A stretch of DNA of 64,000 nt from Camillea tinctor (Eukaryota > Ascomycota > Sordariomycetes > Xylariales > Xylariaceae). Positions within the stretch are counted from its first letter, which is position 1. Each line of letters begins with the position of its first letter. The position numbers and the translations under genes were made by a program. The stretch lies in the NCBI GenBank assembly GCA_022578605.1, contig MU394121.1, positions 124,001 to 188,000 of the forward strand, in the 5' to 3' direction. Below, in pieces: positions 21,701 through 34,293 of this stretch. Below the pieces are notes generated by a model. The model had not been told where the DNA came from. It saw nothing but the letters and a program-made list of their open reading frames with translations, and did no database searches.

Positions 21701-24700
21701 GGTAAGTTTGTTGTTATTTTTGTTATTGTTTTGGTGTTGTGTTGTAAGAGGGTATATGATGTTGTTGCTTGGTGGGGGTCACAAAGTCAAGTGCGGCAGG
21801 GTGGCGCGAGTATGGATAAGAGACCAAAATCAGAATGATCGACGAGGGTTATTGTTTTCGAGGGGTCGATCAACCTTTAGCTTCTTAAGGCTTTCGGGGA
21901 GTTGCGCGTATCTAGTAAAGGAAGTTGGGTTAGGTTTGGTTTAGGTTGTGGGTAATGATGATAGTGGTAGGAGTAGGAGTAGTAATGACACAAAAGGTTG
22001 GGCGAAGGTCGGAGAGATGGGGGAAGAAAATAGAATAATAAGAAAGAAAGAAAAAAAAAAGAAAAGAAAAAACTTAATAAGAAAAATAAAAAGAAGCTCG
22101 GAATGTGAAAGATGCAGAAAGCGGGAGGGAATTGATAAAGTGATGTCGAATGTTGGATGGACCCTTGCAGGCCAAAATAGAGAAAAACTGGGGGTGGTTG
22201 GATTTTGTTCGGGTCGGGCGCTGCTTATACGTACTGGAGGGATGCTGCTTGCTAACCTAAGCTGAAACGGTGATGGTGGGTGGTTAAGTACTATGTAGGT
22301 AGTGTAGCTATGTATATCCCGGATGTACCCTATTCCTTCACATCTACATGTATATCTTGCTTGCGGATAACAAGGAAAAGGAGGTTTTGTTTTTTTAAAA
22401 AAGAAAAAAAAAATAGGATCGAGGAAAATCTTTCTTCTTCTTCCCTTTTCTTTTTTTTTTCCGGACTTCTGGTTTTTGGTTGATGAATTCTTGGTTTGGT
22501 TGGTTGGTGGTTGGTGGTCGGTCCCGTTGGTAAATACTGGGATTCTTTGGGGGAGGGGGTGGTATAGTTTACAACGTCGTAAAACACGGCAAAGAATACA
22601 GCTGAAATACGGCCTGGCCGGTTCGTCTTGTCTTTTGTATGCTAGGTAGGTAACACTGACCCTTATTGGGTATGTACGTTGTGTAATGTAGCGTACGTAA
22701 AGTTGTATTTGCTTTGTCGCAAGTCGGTATGGGTACGTACCCCTCTAAACGTGCAGGGATACGTACCTAGTACCTAGTTACGTAGAAGGAGGGGGAAAGA
22801 TGGATATGAAGATGGGGAAACCGCACAGATAAGATACCCAAAGGTGTGATCGAGGTAAACTATAAATAACTGGAGAAGGAGGGGCAACGATAAAGAAGAA
22901 GCAGATCCATCTACTAATATCTACACTGCAGATAAAATTACAGAAAACAGATTGTGTAATGTACATATAATACTCCGTACCTCTCTAGTTGAAGGGGTTT
23001 AGTGGGGTAGAGTAGGTAGAGTATACCTTGGGTACACAACCCCCAATCTACAATCTGCATCTACATCTTCTCTAGTGTATAAATCTCCCTTGTCCCTCGT
23101 GGCCAGAACCTGCACCTGCGTACCACAACGTACTAGCTTGCAACTTGTGATGACGGTAATGATGCTATTCTACACCAAATGACGATGGTGATGATTACGA
23201 TGATGATGATGTGGTCGCGAAAAGAGAAGAATAAACAACGAATAAATTGCTCGTGACCTCGGTATTGACTCAACTTAGATTTAGATCCCTACTAAGGTAA
23301 CTAGAAGGTACATAGTAGTTGGCAAAGTGAGATAGTGTGGTTCTCTCGTCGGGCATTGAAGTAGCTAACTAATTAACCTACTATGTACCTACTTAGTACT
23401 ACACAACCGCTAGACTTAGCAGGTGCTTGACCTAATTCCCAGACTACCTCATAGTGGGCAGAGAGTGGTGCCGTCACCGATCGCAACATTATCACTCACT
23501 CATCACCTTATTACTACCGTCCGCCCCCTTGTACTACCTGCGCTAACTAGCATGAATTAAGGGAAAAGCCCTCTCGGTGAGGGGTGATGCGGTGCATTAT
23601 GGTAGTAACTGGGGGGGGGGAAGAGGGATAGGGGTGGCGGGGGAGTTCAGTGGGTGTTAGCGAGTATGGGGCGAGGGAAAATAATAATAATAAGGGGGAC
23701 CGGTTTTACACTGCATTCACTTTACACTACATCGTTTCCTTTCTTGATGCTTCTTCGGCGCCTTCCTATAACCCCACTGCAACGAGGGAAAGACATAACC
23801 CACTTTCAATGCCATACTTGCATCTAGAGATTTCCATCCATAGTGTAAAAAAAGGGGGTCAGGTGGGGGGTAGAAGCTTGCATCCATTGTTTATACCTAG
23901 ACTTGAACACTACGCTGCACTATCTACCCACTGATGCTGCTGTTAAGGGAAGAGAAAATGACATAGGTACATAGTTTACTATAGTGGAGTGAACCCGCTA
24001 AAAAAGAAGAGAAAGATAGAAAATAATGGAAGGAAAAGAAAATGAAAAGGGATCGTCAATCCCCCCTTCTCCCCCCCCAGTCTTCCATCATCATCCATGT
24101 CTTGGATACTTTAACTCATGTGCTAACCTGCGCCTACCTAGGTAGGTAATTTTGGTAGATTTCTAAAGTACCTAGGTATTCTCTACTCCCCACCCCCCTT
24201 TCGCTCCACCATACATAACCTTTTAGGTACACTTCTATTCAAAGTTAAGTTGAGTAGTTTAGTGGGTGTGACCCAACCCAGTGATTCCCAAGCTTGGCAA
24301 CTTTAGGTATTGACATCATTGGACTGGATACCCAACCTTATGATTTCTTTTCTTTCTTTCCTTTTCTTTTGTTTCTTTCTCCTGTTCCTTTCCGGCGTAT
24401 CACTAAGAAATTTTATATGTACTTTCAACATGGTTATCAAAACCGGTCAAGCCCGCCAGCTCACCATTTTCGACATTCCCAGCGTTACCTAAACCTCACA
24501 ACCTTTACAATACCCACGATGACCTCATAATGTCTTACTCCTCTACTAATGATCCTAGCACCTACACTACCTACACTACCTAATACCCGGGAATATCAAA
24601 GGACCTAATGCAATGCGTTGAACATCGATCGATATGCACGCACTTATAAACCATATCATCCGTAGTCCGTAGTACTCTATAATATATCTAGTGTGGCTAT

Positions 24701-26959
24701 GCGGGTAGTAGGTATCTAATGCTTACGTTAGTTACCAATGCCGTGTATACTTACTTCTTCTCCCAAGAGCAAACATGAAGTCTACCTACCTATTCGAGCA
24801 TGAGATCGCGCGTGTGAAGGAACAGCCGCTTCATATTTCCTATTACGGCCAACGGCTACACCTCGTCTTCCGTCGTCTTCCCTCCTCTTCAGTCTGGTCT
24901 CCAAGTTGATAGGTTGTAGTATAGCCGCTATCCGCTATCCGCTGGCCAGCATCGTCGGTATTCGTGATGGCTATCCATCTGCCGCTTACCACCATCTCAG
25001 CAGATGCAAGTTCCAGTTCCCTACGACGACAGCCGTCGTTACATTAGGAACATGCGGAACAGGGAAAGAGTGAAGTCAAAAAAAAGCAAAAACAAGATGG
25101 GGGCCTCGTTCCAGTCCGTACGGTTTATCGCACACCACACGCATAACACAGGCTTATATAGGTCTGTGCGAAAAGACGAAAACACCAAAAGAAAAGATTC
25201 GTCAGCCGGTTAGAAAATTTTACGTCTTCTTCTTAGGCAAGTGTGTAGTTGTCTGGGCTGGAAGGCTTACTTGCTTGTTCCTATCAGACCATGCGGCCCT
25301 TCATCTACCTACCTAAACTCTGAGCCTCCATCTCCTTTCGACCCGGCTTTTCTGTGCCATACGACCTGTCAGATCGTCAGTCGGCCGGGAGCTGTGCAAC
25401 CAGAGCCCCAAAGAGACTCACACACTCTCTCAATCTCTCTCTTGAGCGTCGACGTGTCCGATCTCCATTCGGAGACAGTTCATCACTCGTCTTATCTTCT
25501 ACGCCAACCATTTTTCTCTATATTTGCTTTCTACTGTCTCCCTATAGTATATCCGTCTGTAGATACGTACCTAAGTAAGATCGCACGTAATTTCCGTGAA
25601 ACCGACGATCTGCCGACACGTCGGTAGGGTACAGTTGTTCATCGAAGATAATTAGTAGTTGGGCAGCCGGGAAAAGGTATGTATAATTATATAAGAATAT
25701 ATAATCTACACTATACAACACTTGCACCAGTTCAAGTGATATTCATACCCAAGACACACAGCACGTGTTGCTGATCAGTTCGGTATATACCCAGTTCAGT
25801 ATATCCTATGTTTCTATATGTAGAGTTACCTACCTCATACCTTCTCGTGCCCTATAAACCGCCCCCATCCCCATCTCGCGACCCTTTACCTATACTATCT
25901 AACAATACCGAACTTACATGCCTAGGTTACTACACTACTGTGTACATGATGCATGCAGCCACTGCATTAGGCCCTATCCATGGTTTATACCCCGTCGACC
26001 CGTCCTAAAGCGTCGCCTACCTAGTTGTATAGTGAGACATTTTCTTTCTCTCTTCCTTCTCTTTCCCCCAACTTACATTACACTACTCTCAACTTACCCT
26101 GCTTCTGGGGTACATAACTCCCCACGCACGATGATGTAGTTCCACTAGCTTATCCCCCACGTTCATGGAAAAGAGCACCCGAGGTGAATCTAGGTAAGCC
26201 GTACATATATCTCGATGGTCCACCTGAAATGACGATGGTTACGTTTTTTTTCATGCTCCTAGCCGCATCACGGCTTGGGGGAGGAAAAAGTCCTTCGCCC
26301 CCTCCCCCACATCTCGCTAACATAACCTGCGTCCCGTCCCCCGTCTGAACCCCCTGATATACGCCCTAACCTAGCTCATAACGGCGATTATGCTATACCT
26401 TAGATTTTCTACGGATCTATGCAGGCAGCACACGGCTACAGGCCCTAGCATATGCGATTCGACGCACGTGGAGCCCTTTTTGGTAGAATGCAATACATAC
26501 CATCATATGCTTTATTCGTACACTCACCCAAAAGAGTCTCGCCAGATAGATAGGTAGGTGGCATTTCTCACTAAGACAGCATATGTTCACACCGACCACT
26601 ATTATGTCGTAGCAATACATATACATGGCATATATTGTTTTCTCCCTAGATCTGTGACCTCAGTATATACGTGCTGCATATACACGGTTACTATGTAGCA
26701 TCTCTTATCCTCTCGTCACATCTCCCCTCTTCGGAACTGGATTTCAGCCACAGCTCACAGCTCAACTCAACCCACAACCCAAGCAAGTTAACCACATCTC
26801 GGAAAAAGAAGTTGCAAAAATACATGTATATATAATGTACAAGGTCCCGTAGGATGGGCCTCAACACACGCACCTACCCCGGTCTCAATATAGTTGCTTT
26901 TAAACGCCACAGCCCGTCCAACAAGCTGATACACCACCGACATAAGTGCCACCAGCTAT
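21701..26959. other. 5.26-kb stretch without a recognisable gene, upstream of glc8
   Basis: One side is the glc8 start and the other the mus-18 stop, so everything here is upstream of glc8. Open frames are short and look random. Contents: pyrimidine and purine tracts (22040-22100, 22380-22460), dense TACCTA/TAGGTA words (22640-22780, 23370-23400, 24130-24180), GATGAT runs at about 23180-23215, a G10 run at 23611-23620, and a T/C-rich block at 24345-24400. It could hold a long promoter, long 5' leaders or noncoding RNAs; none can be proved from sequence. Confidence 0.55.
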
Positions 26960-29018
26960 CTAGTCTTCGTTGTCTTCATCTACATTCTTCTTCTTCTTGA
27001 CCTCCCTCTTCTTAGGGCGTAACCACTCCTCCATCCCCAAAGGCCAGTAGACCCTATTGTTGGGTCCTCCCATATTCAGTTCTGCTTCAGGGATCTGAAT
27101 GGCTTGGAGTTGGGCTTCTTCCTCTTCTTCCTCTTCGAGTCCGTTATCGTTGTCGTTTTCGTCCTTCTTATTCTTCTTACCCCTCTTTTTCTTTGGACTC
27201 TGCTTCTTCTTCTTCTTTGCTGGCGGAGTAGGTTTATTCTCATCTTCCCTTTCATATGGAACCACATCATTGAAACTATCCCAGCCTGGGAGTTTGAAAT
27301 TCCGCATGAGATCAAATACCGCCTGCTCCTTGTCCTTGGCCTCGATCATGAGGTCCATATCGTTGGGACACGACGGCAGTGTCATCACACGGGGGCGGTG
27401 TTTGCGCCTCTGTCGCGGTGTTACCGCTTCTGAGCACGGCTCGCTATAGTGCATCTTCTGCGTGATGCCCTTGCGCGTCCACGTTGCCTTGATACGCGGA
27501 AATAGCTCCATGATGTCCTTGGTGCCTTCGCGCAGCTCATTTGCGTCGAACATGATGTTGTGGTGGTGAAAATCGAGCACCATCGGGATGTTGAGCTCTT
27601 CACAGATGGGTAGTAAGTCGTGCACTGTCCAAGAGACATCGTCGTTTTCGAGCACGAGGCGAGCTTTGATACTAGGTGAGAGCTTTGCGTAGTTTTCTCG
27701 GAACCGGTCGAGAGTGGCCCCTTTATCACCGAACATACCGCCCATGTGCAGGATCATCACGGCGTCCTTGTTCTGCTGTTCGGGCAGGCGTAGTAGCGTC
27801 AACATCTCGTCATGATACTCCAGGTCCCGAACTGCGTTAGATACTACCTCTGACCGAGGGGAACCCAGTTGAGTGAACTAGAGTAGACACATGCATATTT
27901 AGTACTAGATGCGCGCCGTGGATTCTATTTGACCGCCCTACCTGTCCCGGGTGCGTAGTGAGCCGGTGCCCCAGTTTCCCCGCGAGCTTCCCTGCTTGCC
28001 CTAGAACCTCCGCCGCGAAGGGTGCCAACTTATAGCCGTACTGCTTGTGACTCGCGAACGGGAACATCTCTGAGCTGAGGCGCATAAACTTGATGCCGTA
28101 CTTGTCGTTCCACCGTAGCATCTTGGCAATGTCGCGCGCATTCGCCAAACCCAGGCTCTCTACGTACTTTTGGCCCAGTGCCACATTGGGAGGCTTAGTC
28201 TTGTCGGGGCGGTTGTTCTTAGTATGCTCGGGTTGAGAAGGGTCCTGTAGCGGATGCCGGTGCTCGATGATGGAGGAGATCCGACACGTGCGGGAGCTGA
28301 AGATCGGGGGGTTGGCCTGCCGTAGATAGGTGTTGAGACACGCCTGCGCTTAATGTTAGAAAAAATACAGCCCAGTAAAACTTGGGGCACGCCTATTTCA
28401 GTTGGCCCCATGGGATGTATTCACATAGCCTAGCCTTCCCTTCCAAGGCAACGGAAGATAGTCGCTGTTTACGGGCGGTGGTCTGGCACCCTCCTGCCTG
28501 ATAACGTTCACGTCTTCATCTGGCACCGCGTCGTCACCATTATCAGGGCTTCCCTGCTCTGTCGGGGGTGCCGTTTCTGTCTGATTCTGGTCGCTCGACG
28601 AAGCAGCCCGGCTCTTTACTGGTATCTGTGGCTTAGGTGGTGTGAATTCCGGAATAGTCCTCGGTGGCCTCGGCAGGAAGGCGGCTTCTTCCTCGTCGAG
28701 ATCTCGGGAGGAGGCTAGTATGGCACTTTGATCCACCGCCAGCTTCTGGCGTTTCACGGCTTTCCGTAAGTTTTCTTCCATCTCCTGGAGGCTACTCATG
28801 ACTGACTCAACTCCAGCCCGGGCTTCTTTCTTCCCTTTCCTCACTGCAGAACGGTCTTCTCCCTCTATATCTTCTAATTTAGGCCGTAGCCCCTGACCTG
28901 TCTTCTCCCCGATACGACCCGACCTCCTCGGCGCGAGGCTCGAGTGCTCTGGCACAGGGCTCTTAGGGAAACTATCTTGTAGGAGTGCCATGTTGGTTGA
29001 CTTGCGTTTGGGGGCCAT
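26960..29018 (-). CDS. mus-18: UV-damage endonuclease (UVDE)
   Basis: Exons 29018-28425, 28343-27942 and 27877-26960 give 637 residues with introns of 81 and 64 bp. The enzyme nicks DNA 5' of UV photoproducts and abasic sites, starting an alternative excision pathway, in the nucleus and mitochondria. The basic N-terminus (MAPKRKS, a RRSGR box) looks like a nuclear signal. The UVDE TIM barrel starts at LPLPWKGRLGYACLNTYLR. Metal-site blocks include SSEMFPFASH, GHRLTTHPGQFTQLGSPR, MILHMGG, LVLENDD, MVLDFHHHN and KMHYSEP. The C-terminus has a Lys-rich insert, then MGGPNNRVYWPLGMEEWLRPKKREVKKKK as in the Neurospora MUS-18 protein. The in-frame upstream ATG at 29162 was rejected. Confidence 0.96.
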
Positions 29019-29404
29019 GGCATAAGGAGCACAAGGACCCCAGTCTTGGTTGTGATAATATACTGATACAAATACTAGGTTGTTTTGAGAATAGGGGAAG
29101 CTGGCAAGACGTCTGGACTCAACCTTACAGGGGCGTATCAAAGTACGGAAGGAAACATGCATCCGAAGGAGAGGAAAGGGGGCGAGGAGGGGAAAGAGAG
29201 ATAATATTGTTTTTTATTGTATTGGCTACAAGGTAGGTAACAACGAATCTGTGGGCAAGTGGCGGGTTACCTAGTGAAAGGGAAAGGAAAAGAGAGAGAG
29301 AGAAAATGGCGAGAGAGGGATCGATAGACGAAATGGGAATATGTGAATGCCAATCTTCTACAACATGCATGGAGAGAGGTTTACATACATCCACCAGGAG
29401 ATCT

Positions 29405-29424
29405 AGCCAGCCAGCCAGCCAGCC
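29405..29424. repeat. (AGCC)5 microsatellite
   Basis: Five exact AGCC units. Confidence 0.85.
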
Positions 29425-29493
29425 AATCCAGTATAATATAAGAGAAGAGAGAAGGGAATGGATAGGCATGTTTGAACTTAACTTAGGGTTTGT

Positions 29494-29494
<1 letters not shown>

Positions 29495-29520
<26 letters not shown>
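29495..29520. repeat. (CT)13 microsatellite
   Basis: Thirteen uninterrupted CT units, followed by a variant GTCTCT. Confidence 0.9.
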
Positions 29521-29526
<6 letters not shown>

Positions 29527-30534
29527 ACTACTGATAGAGAAGACATCAGCGCGTCATGACTGAGGAGGTTTTACTCCATCCAAGTGGGAACGGGGAGGTT
29601 CTGTCCCGTATAAGTCCGTGTATAGAAGTACCTTACCTTTTGGTGAGGCTTGACTTTTTAGTTTCTCGATAGTACCCTTTTTTCTCTTTCTTTCTTTATT
29701 TATTAATTGTTATATTTTAAATTGGATGAGTGAGGTATAAAAATAATGGTCGATCGCAAACTTTAGACTGAGATGTGGGAAGAATTGATGGGAACGGTGA
29801 GATCATTCCGTTTCAAACACAACAAAAGAAATGTATGGCACCGATGAAATCGATGAAATCATCCATCCGCGATCGAGATTACGGAGGACCCTCTTTTCTG
29901 CCGGGCGGTCAAAGCCGATATGGTGTAGTGTTTCCTACTAGAGCTATGTCCACCGCTAAAGCTAAAACTTATTAAGGTGTTACTAGATCAGCGGGAAGCT
30001 CTCATCCATCCATTAAAGTTTGTCAATTGGCCACTCACTGTCGTAGGTGTCGATAGCTTTCGCCTTGTCTTACGGTGATGAGATAAGGAACCTATGCATC
30101 CATAGGGGCAAACAATATTCAAGCCTGGGGGTTGCATATAAGGAAGCAACACGCTTTAAAGAAATTGAACCGACTAACGAGGTATCGCAGCTAATAACTC
30201 TCTCTGGTGGCTTTCTCACACAACACTTATTACTATGTCTGTAGTTGGAAAAGAAGAAAAATGAAGAAAAAAAGAATACAAATACAAACACATACAAGAA
30301 TAAACATAGAAATTAAAATTACACAAGAAAATAAGTTAGGAGGCAGATACTCCCATGGGAACCGACTTGACCCCTACAACACGGCCGAAGAGAGCAATAA
30401 TACCTTCATACTATCACCACTCTGCAGGTTGCCGTTCCTGTCACGCGCCCCTCCACCTCCTTTCCCCTAGGTAGGTTTTTTTTCTCCTTTTCTCTCTTTT
30501 TTTTGTCTGTGTATAGGTAAGTTCGCTATGTATA

Positions 30535-31384
30535 TCAGAAGAACGGCATGATCGAGTACGCAAGCTGATGTCGGTACATATACTCGTCCTGCTCGCGTCT
30601 ATATCGAGACTCGTCGTCGCTCTCATCCCCTCTTCCAGGTGTAGGCGGGGGCGGTTGGTAGTACACCGTCCTACACACCGGACACTCGTACTTCTTGTTC
30701 ATGAACCAGGTTAATAGGCAGCGCGAGTGGAACGTGTGCGTGCAGCGTTTCATCTTGAGCACATCGTCATTGATTGGCTGTTTCTTTCTCTTCTCCTCAT
30801 TACCGCTACAACTTGATGTAGTAGTTGTCGTTGTTCTCGAGACGCTGTCTTTGCCCGCTTCTAGGTCCACTTCCATAGCATCCTTGGAGCTTGATGTTTG
30901 CTGCGGTTGTGGTGGCTGCTGTTGCTGATCGTTGGCAAACAGACATCCCAAACATATAGGACTGTTTGTTTATATAATATGATATGATATCAGCAACACG
31001 ATTTTGTGATAAGTGACAGTGACAGTGGTAATGGCCGGATAGGAACATCTCACTTACCATTCGGTATCTGCCGCCTCCCCGACTGGCATGTTCCGCTTTT
31101 CCGTGACGCCCTCGAGCTGCGTGAGAGCGTTCTGAACCGTCTTGGGCAACCCGCTTTCCGGTGTGTTGCCGCTGCTCTTTCTCTTTCGAGAGAAGAGGCT
31201 GCAGCGGGTCGAGAATATCCCGAATCGCCAAAGCCTACAAGGATGCCAGGTTAGTCGCTTCATCAAGCCGGGCGCACGCATCGTAGATAGATCTGATTTG
31301 GGTTTGGGTTTACACTGCTAAGATAACGGCTACGCCGATCACGACGAAGCAAGTCACGGCGACGACATCCCAAGGGTATTTCAT
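30535..31384 (-). CDS. Membrane-anchored RING-H2 protein, probable E3 ubiquitin ligase
   Basis: Exons 31384-31314, 31234-31058 and 30961-30535 give 224 residues. The last intron separates TG from T, rebuilding Cys83 of the first zinc pair (CPIC, 83/86). Residues about 6-26 are a single hydrophobic segment, so the RING would be tethered to a membrane. The second half of the RING is CTHTFHSRCLLTWFMNKKYE then CPVC: C-x-H-x2-H-x2-C-x11-C-x2-C. The loop between the two halves is 69 residues and contains Gln/Pro, acidic and Thr-rich tracts, longer than the usual loop. The C-terminus is charged (Arg/Glu/Asp). The substrate is unknown. The first exon is the least certain because its donor (GTAAAC) is weaker. 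Confidence 0.85.
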
Positions 31385-32572
31385 CGCTCATATAGATTTT
31401 CTCTAGAGGCCGTATTTCCCCTGTTTCATGCCCAACGGGCAGTTGAAGCTTCTGTCTGGCTAACGAGTCCGGCTGCGTGCAGTGATGGTAAGCTGTGCGA
31501 TGATGCTGTGTCAGCTTCGATGACTTGTTCGTCTCTTTCTAACTAATCTAGAGAATATGAATGGCAATTCCGCGGCATACCTACTGGAAGGGAAACACAC
31601 TGTGCTTAGTCGTTTGCGGGACACTGCATTGATGCGGGCTATGTCGCTGGCCACATAGGAATCGGGAACTCTTTCTGGATCATTTATTCCGTGTATGGTA
31701 TTCTGTGTCTACCCGTATAGAATGGTCTAGTCTCGGGAGCGTTGAGGTCGAAAGCCGTGTAAACCAGTTGACAGGTCGTACCGCAAGATTAGTAGCACCT
31801 AACACCAAATCGCGCACACGGGGTTTCTGCGCACATGGAGTTTCTTTTTTTTATTTTACGAGTAAATAAATCTTAAAGGTAGTGAATGAAGGTTGAAGAA
31901 ATGAAATTGGGAGGGAAATAGTATTAGGGACTGCATCTCTCTTTCCCACAGACCCCCTGGCCCCCCCGAAGTAAGGCTGTATAATAGCCAATATTTCCAT
32001 ATTGGGTGAGAAGTAAGGAATCTGTTAATCGTGACTGCCGCGATGGGATGCCATGCGATGTCATGTCTATATTTAAAATCCCGGCAACCCTCCCCGTAAG
32101 CACCACTATCCACCCACGTCTCAAACCCCCATGCTCCCCATGTCGGCTCATAACTGCCATTGGGCGCTTGTGTGCGTCTATCTGCCCTACCAGAAAAGAA
32201 AACCATGCAAGGGGGTGCACGACAGGATGATTGTTATCGAAGAGAAAAACAAAAGTGGTGGGATCAGCGGAAAAAAAGAAGCTTTTCCATAGGTGAATTG
32301 CTGACAATGCAGGATCTTTCCCCTCCCCCCTGCTTCACTAGGTAGGCTGGCTGAACGGTTTAAAACGTTGCAGTCAAACCACGTTGTCAGGACTAAGCCA
32401 GCCCACAGCCAAGCCAACTGACTTGACTGACCTGTCAGGCACGGGCTAAGCGACTCCCTTCGTCGTTGTGCAAAGGTCAGCTAGATACCTAGATAATTAA
32501 CTTCCTCTAGATTGGACAGTCAATTCCTGTAGGACGCGCGTACTCCAGCAATCTTCATCTGCATTCTCATCT
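31385..32572. other. Intergenic, no gene seen
   Basis: This is the upstream flank of the RING gene and the 3' flank of the SET gene. A C-rich run lies at about 31950-31970 and T-rich runs are near 31845. Open frames are short. Confidence 0.5.
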
Positions 32573-34293
32573 TCACCTCATCCGCTGTCTCTTGGTCGAC
32601 GGCTCATGATTATTGTCCTCGTTTGTTGACCCCAGCTGTGCGATCTTTTCGCCAGTAAGGAGTACGGCTTCTTCCAGCAGCATCTTCTCGCCACACCGGA
32701 CCATAATGGCGGCCCTGTGACGGCCTGAGAGCTTGTCATTCGGTAGCAGGTTCATGTCTTCCGTAGTACTCGTCGGATACTCGGCGAGTCTCAGCTGAAG
32801 TGCCTTACGCAGAGTTGAGAAGAATATTTCATCGCGTCTCTGCTTATCGGGAATAGTTTCCGGGCTAAACTTGCGAATGGCTTTTAGGAATGTATTGAAT
32901 TGTTCGCGAAGATCTTCTGGAAGATGCTTGAGAGTTGCGTCCCCATGAACCTGGCCCTGCGAATCGGGTTCCCCTAGGTCCCTGTCGATCACAAATGCAT
33001 CTTCCACCTCCTCGGGGTCCAATTCGTTCAGCTGTAATCTGGATTAGTTATTGCGCATCGACTAGGGATGTAGAGATCTCGAGACCGACCCTAAGGCTTC
33101 TAGACTTACCGCTTTGCCCCAAACATTTTCGTCTAATTTAAGGGATTCCTTGAGAACAGAAAGTATCAAAGTCCAGGAAAGTTCCACTACGTCATACCTG
33201 GAATGACGATCCGTCACGTATCCGTATCGTCGAAGCAGCTCCCCATTGCCCAAAGGTCCGTAGTAATTGAGAATTTCTTGGCCAGCGGGAATTGGTCTTA
33301 GAGAGGTAACGGTGAGACTTTCTTCTCCGTGATTTACATGGGCCTATCCAGTGTTAGTAGAGTCCTAGACTCGCCATGCGCTCACTTTTTAGGGCGGTTT
33401 AATCTTCTGCAGCTAGGACACAGCAACTCACATTAAATTCAGCATCCGCATTAAGGATATCGGCCATGGGCACCATCCCCATCAGCGTTTTCCCTTCTCT
33501 ATCTTCCATCCACTCGTCCTCATTTTCGGTCTCCATCTCCTCGTCGTCCTCGTTCTCCAAGTCGAAAGCGTACGCCATGATGGTGCTTCCCATACGGTGC
33601 GCCAGCTGCAGGAGCTGATCCTCGCTAAGTCGCTGGGAGGTTCCCTCGGGATAGAAAACGCTTGCATTCTCCTCGACTACGGGTAAGACTTTAGTGCGAA
33701 ATATGCCATCGGCCTCCTCCCTGCCGATGCGCGATACGATAGAGCTCGCTTGCAACTGGTCTAGCTCCTGGTCTGACCACCACATCAACGTCTCAAACTC
33801 GCTAGGCAGCACGTCGAAATAGGGCTTCCAGCGTGACTTGTCGCCTTGCAAGTACTCATAGATCATGACCAGGATGAGTGAAACCCAGTTATCGGGCGGG
33901 CCGCTGGTCTCGCTGCCATCCTCATCGGCTTCATTGTCGTCGTCCTCTAGACCCGTAGTCGCGAACAACTGCGGTATCTTCTTGACAAGATCAGAGGTCT
34001 CTGTGCTGATAATGGCTGACCGGGGGATGGTGAAGAGCACCGTATCCTCGGGAATATCAGCCGTAGTGACTATATCCCGTTAGGTCAGTAAAGCCTTTCT
34101 GGGGAGATTTGTGACAAATGAGTTGCGGTAGTAAGGGGGTAGGTAATAGCAGTAAAAGCGCACCGATGCCTCTGCCGGCGCTGCGGCCGCGAAGGTCTGT
34201 GATTCTAATGTCGGGATGGAACGTTGCACCGGGCCAGGACTTGAACCAGTTCAGAAAAGAGGCCGACTTTGCGTCGAATGCTGGATCAGACAT
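32573..34293 (-). CDS. rkm4: SET-domain protein methyltransferase, Rkm4/SETD6-like
   Basis: Exons 34293-34164, 34069-33432, 33343-33110 and 33031-32573 give 486 residues with introns of 94, 88 and 78 bp. The split SET domain starts with the GRGI|VTTADIPEDTVLFTIPR block across the first intron. It closes with PMADILNADAEFN|AHVNHGEESLTVTSLRPIPAGQEILNYYGPLGNGELLRRYGYV, where the NADAEFN and ILNYYG elements supply SAM and active-site residues. The C-terminal part is the helical Rubisco-LSMT-type substrate domain. Yeast Rkm4 methylates a lysine of a 60S ribosomal protein; the same role is inferred here. An acidic insert (ENEDDEEMETENEDEW) interrupts the domain. Confidence 0.92.

Larger units (their letters stand above)
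29019..30534. other. Intergenic with microsatellites
   Basis: This is the upstream flank of mus-18 and the 3' flank of the RING gene. It contains (AGCC)5 at 29405-29424 and (CT)13 at 29495-29520. A T-rich stretch spans 29676-29720. No gene is seen. Confidence 0.55.

Noticed and set aside
25241..25627. 128-codon plus frame upstream of glc8
   Set aside because: Its composition looks random and it is not supported by motifs; kept as intergenic.
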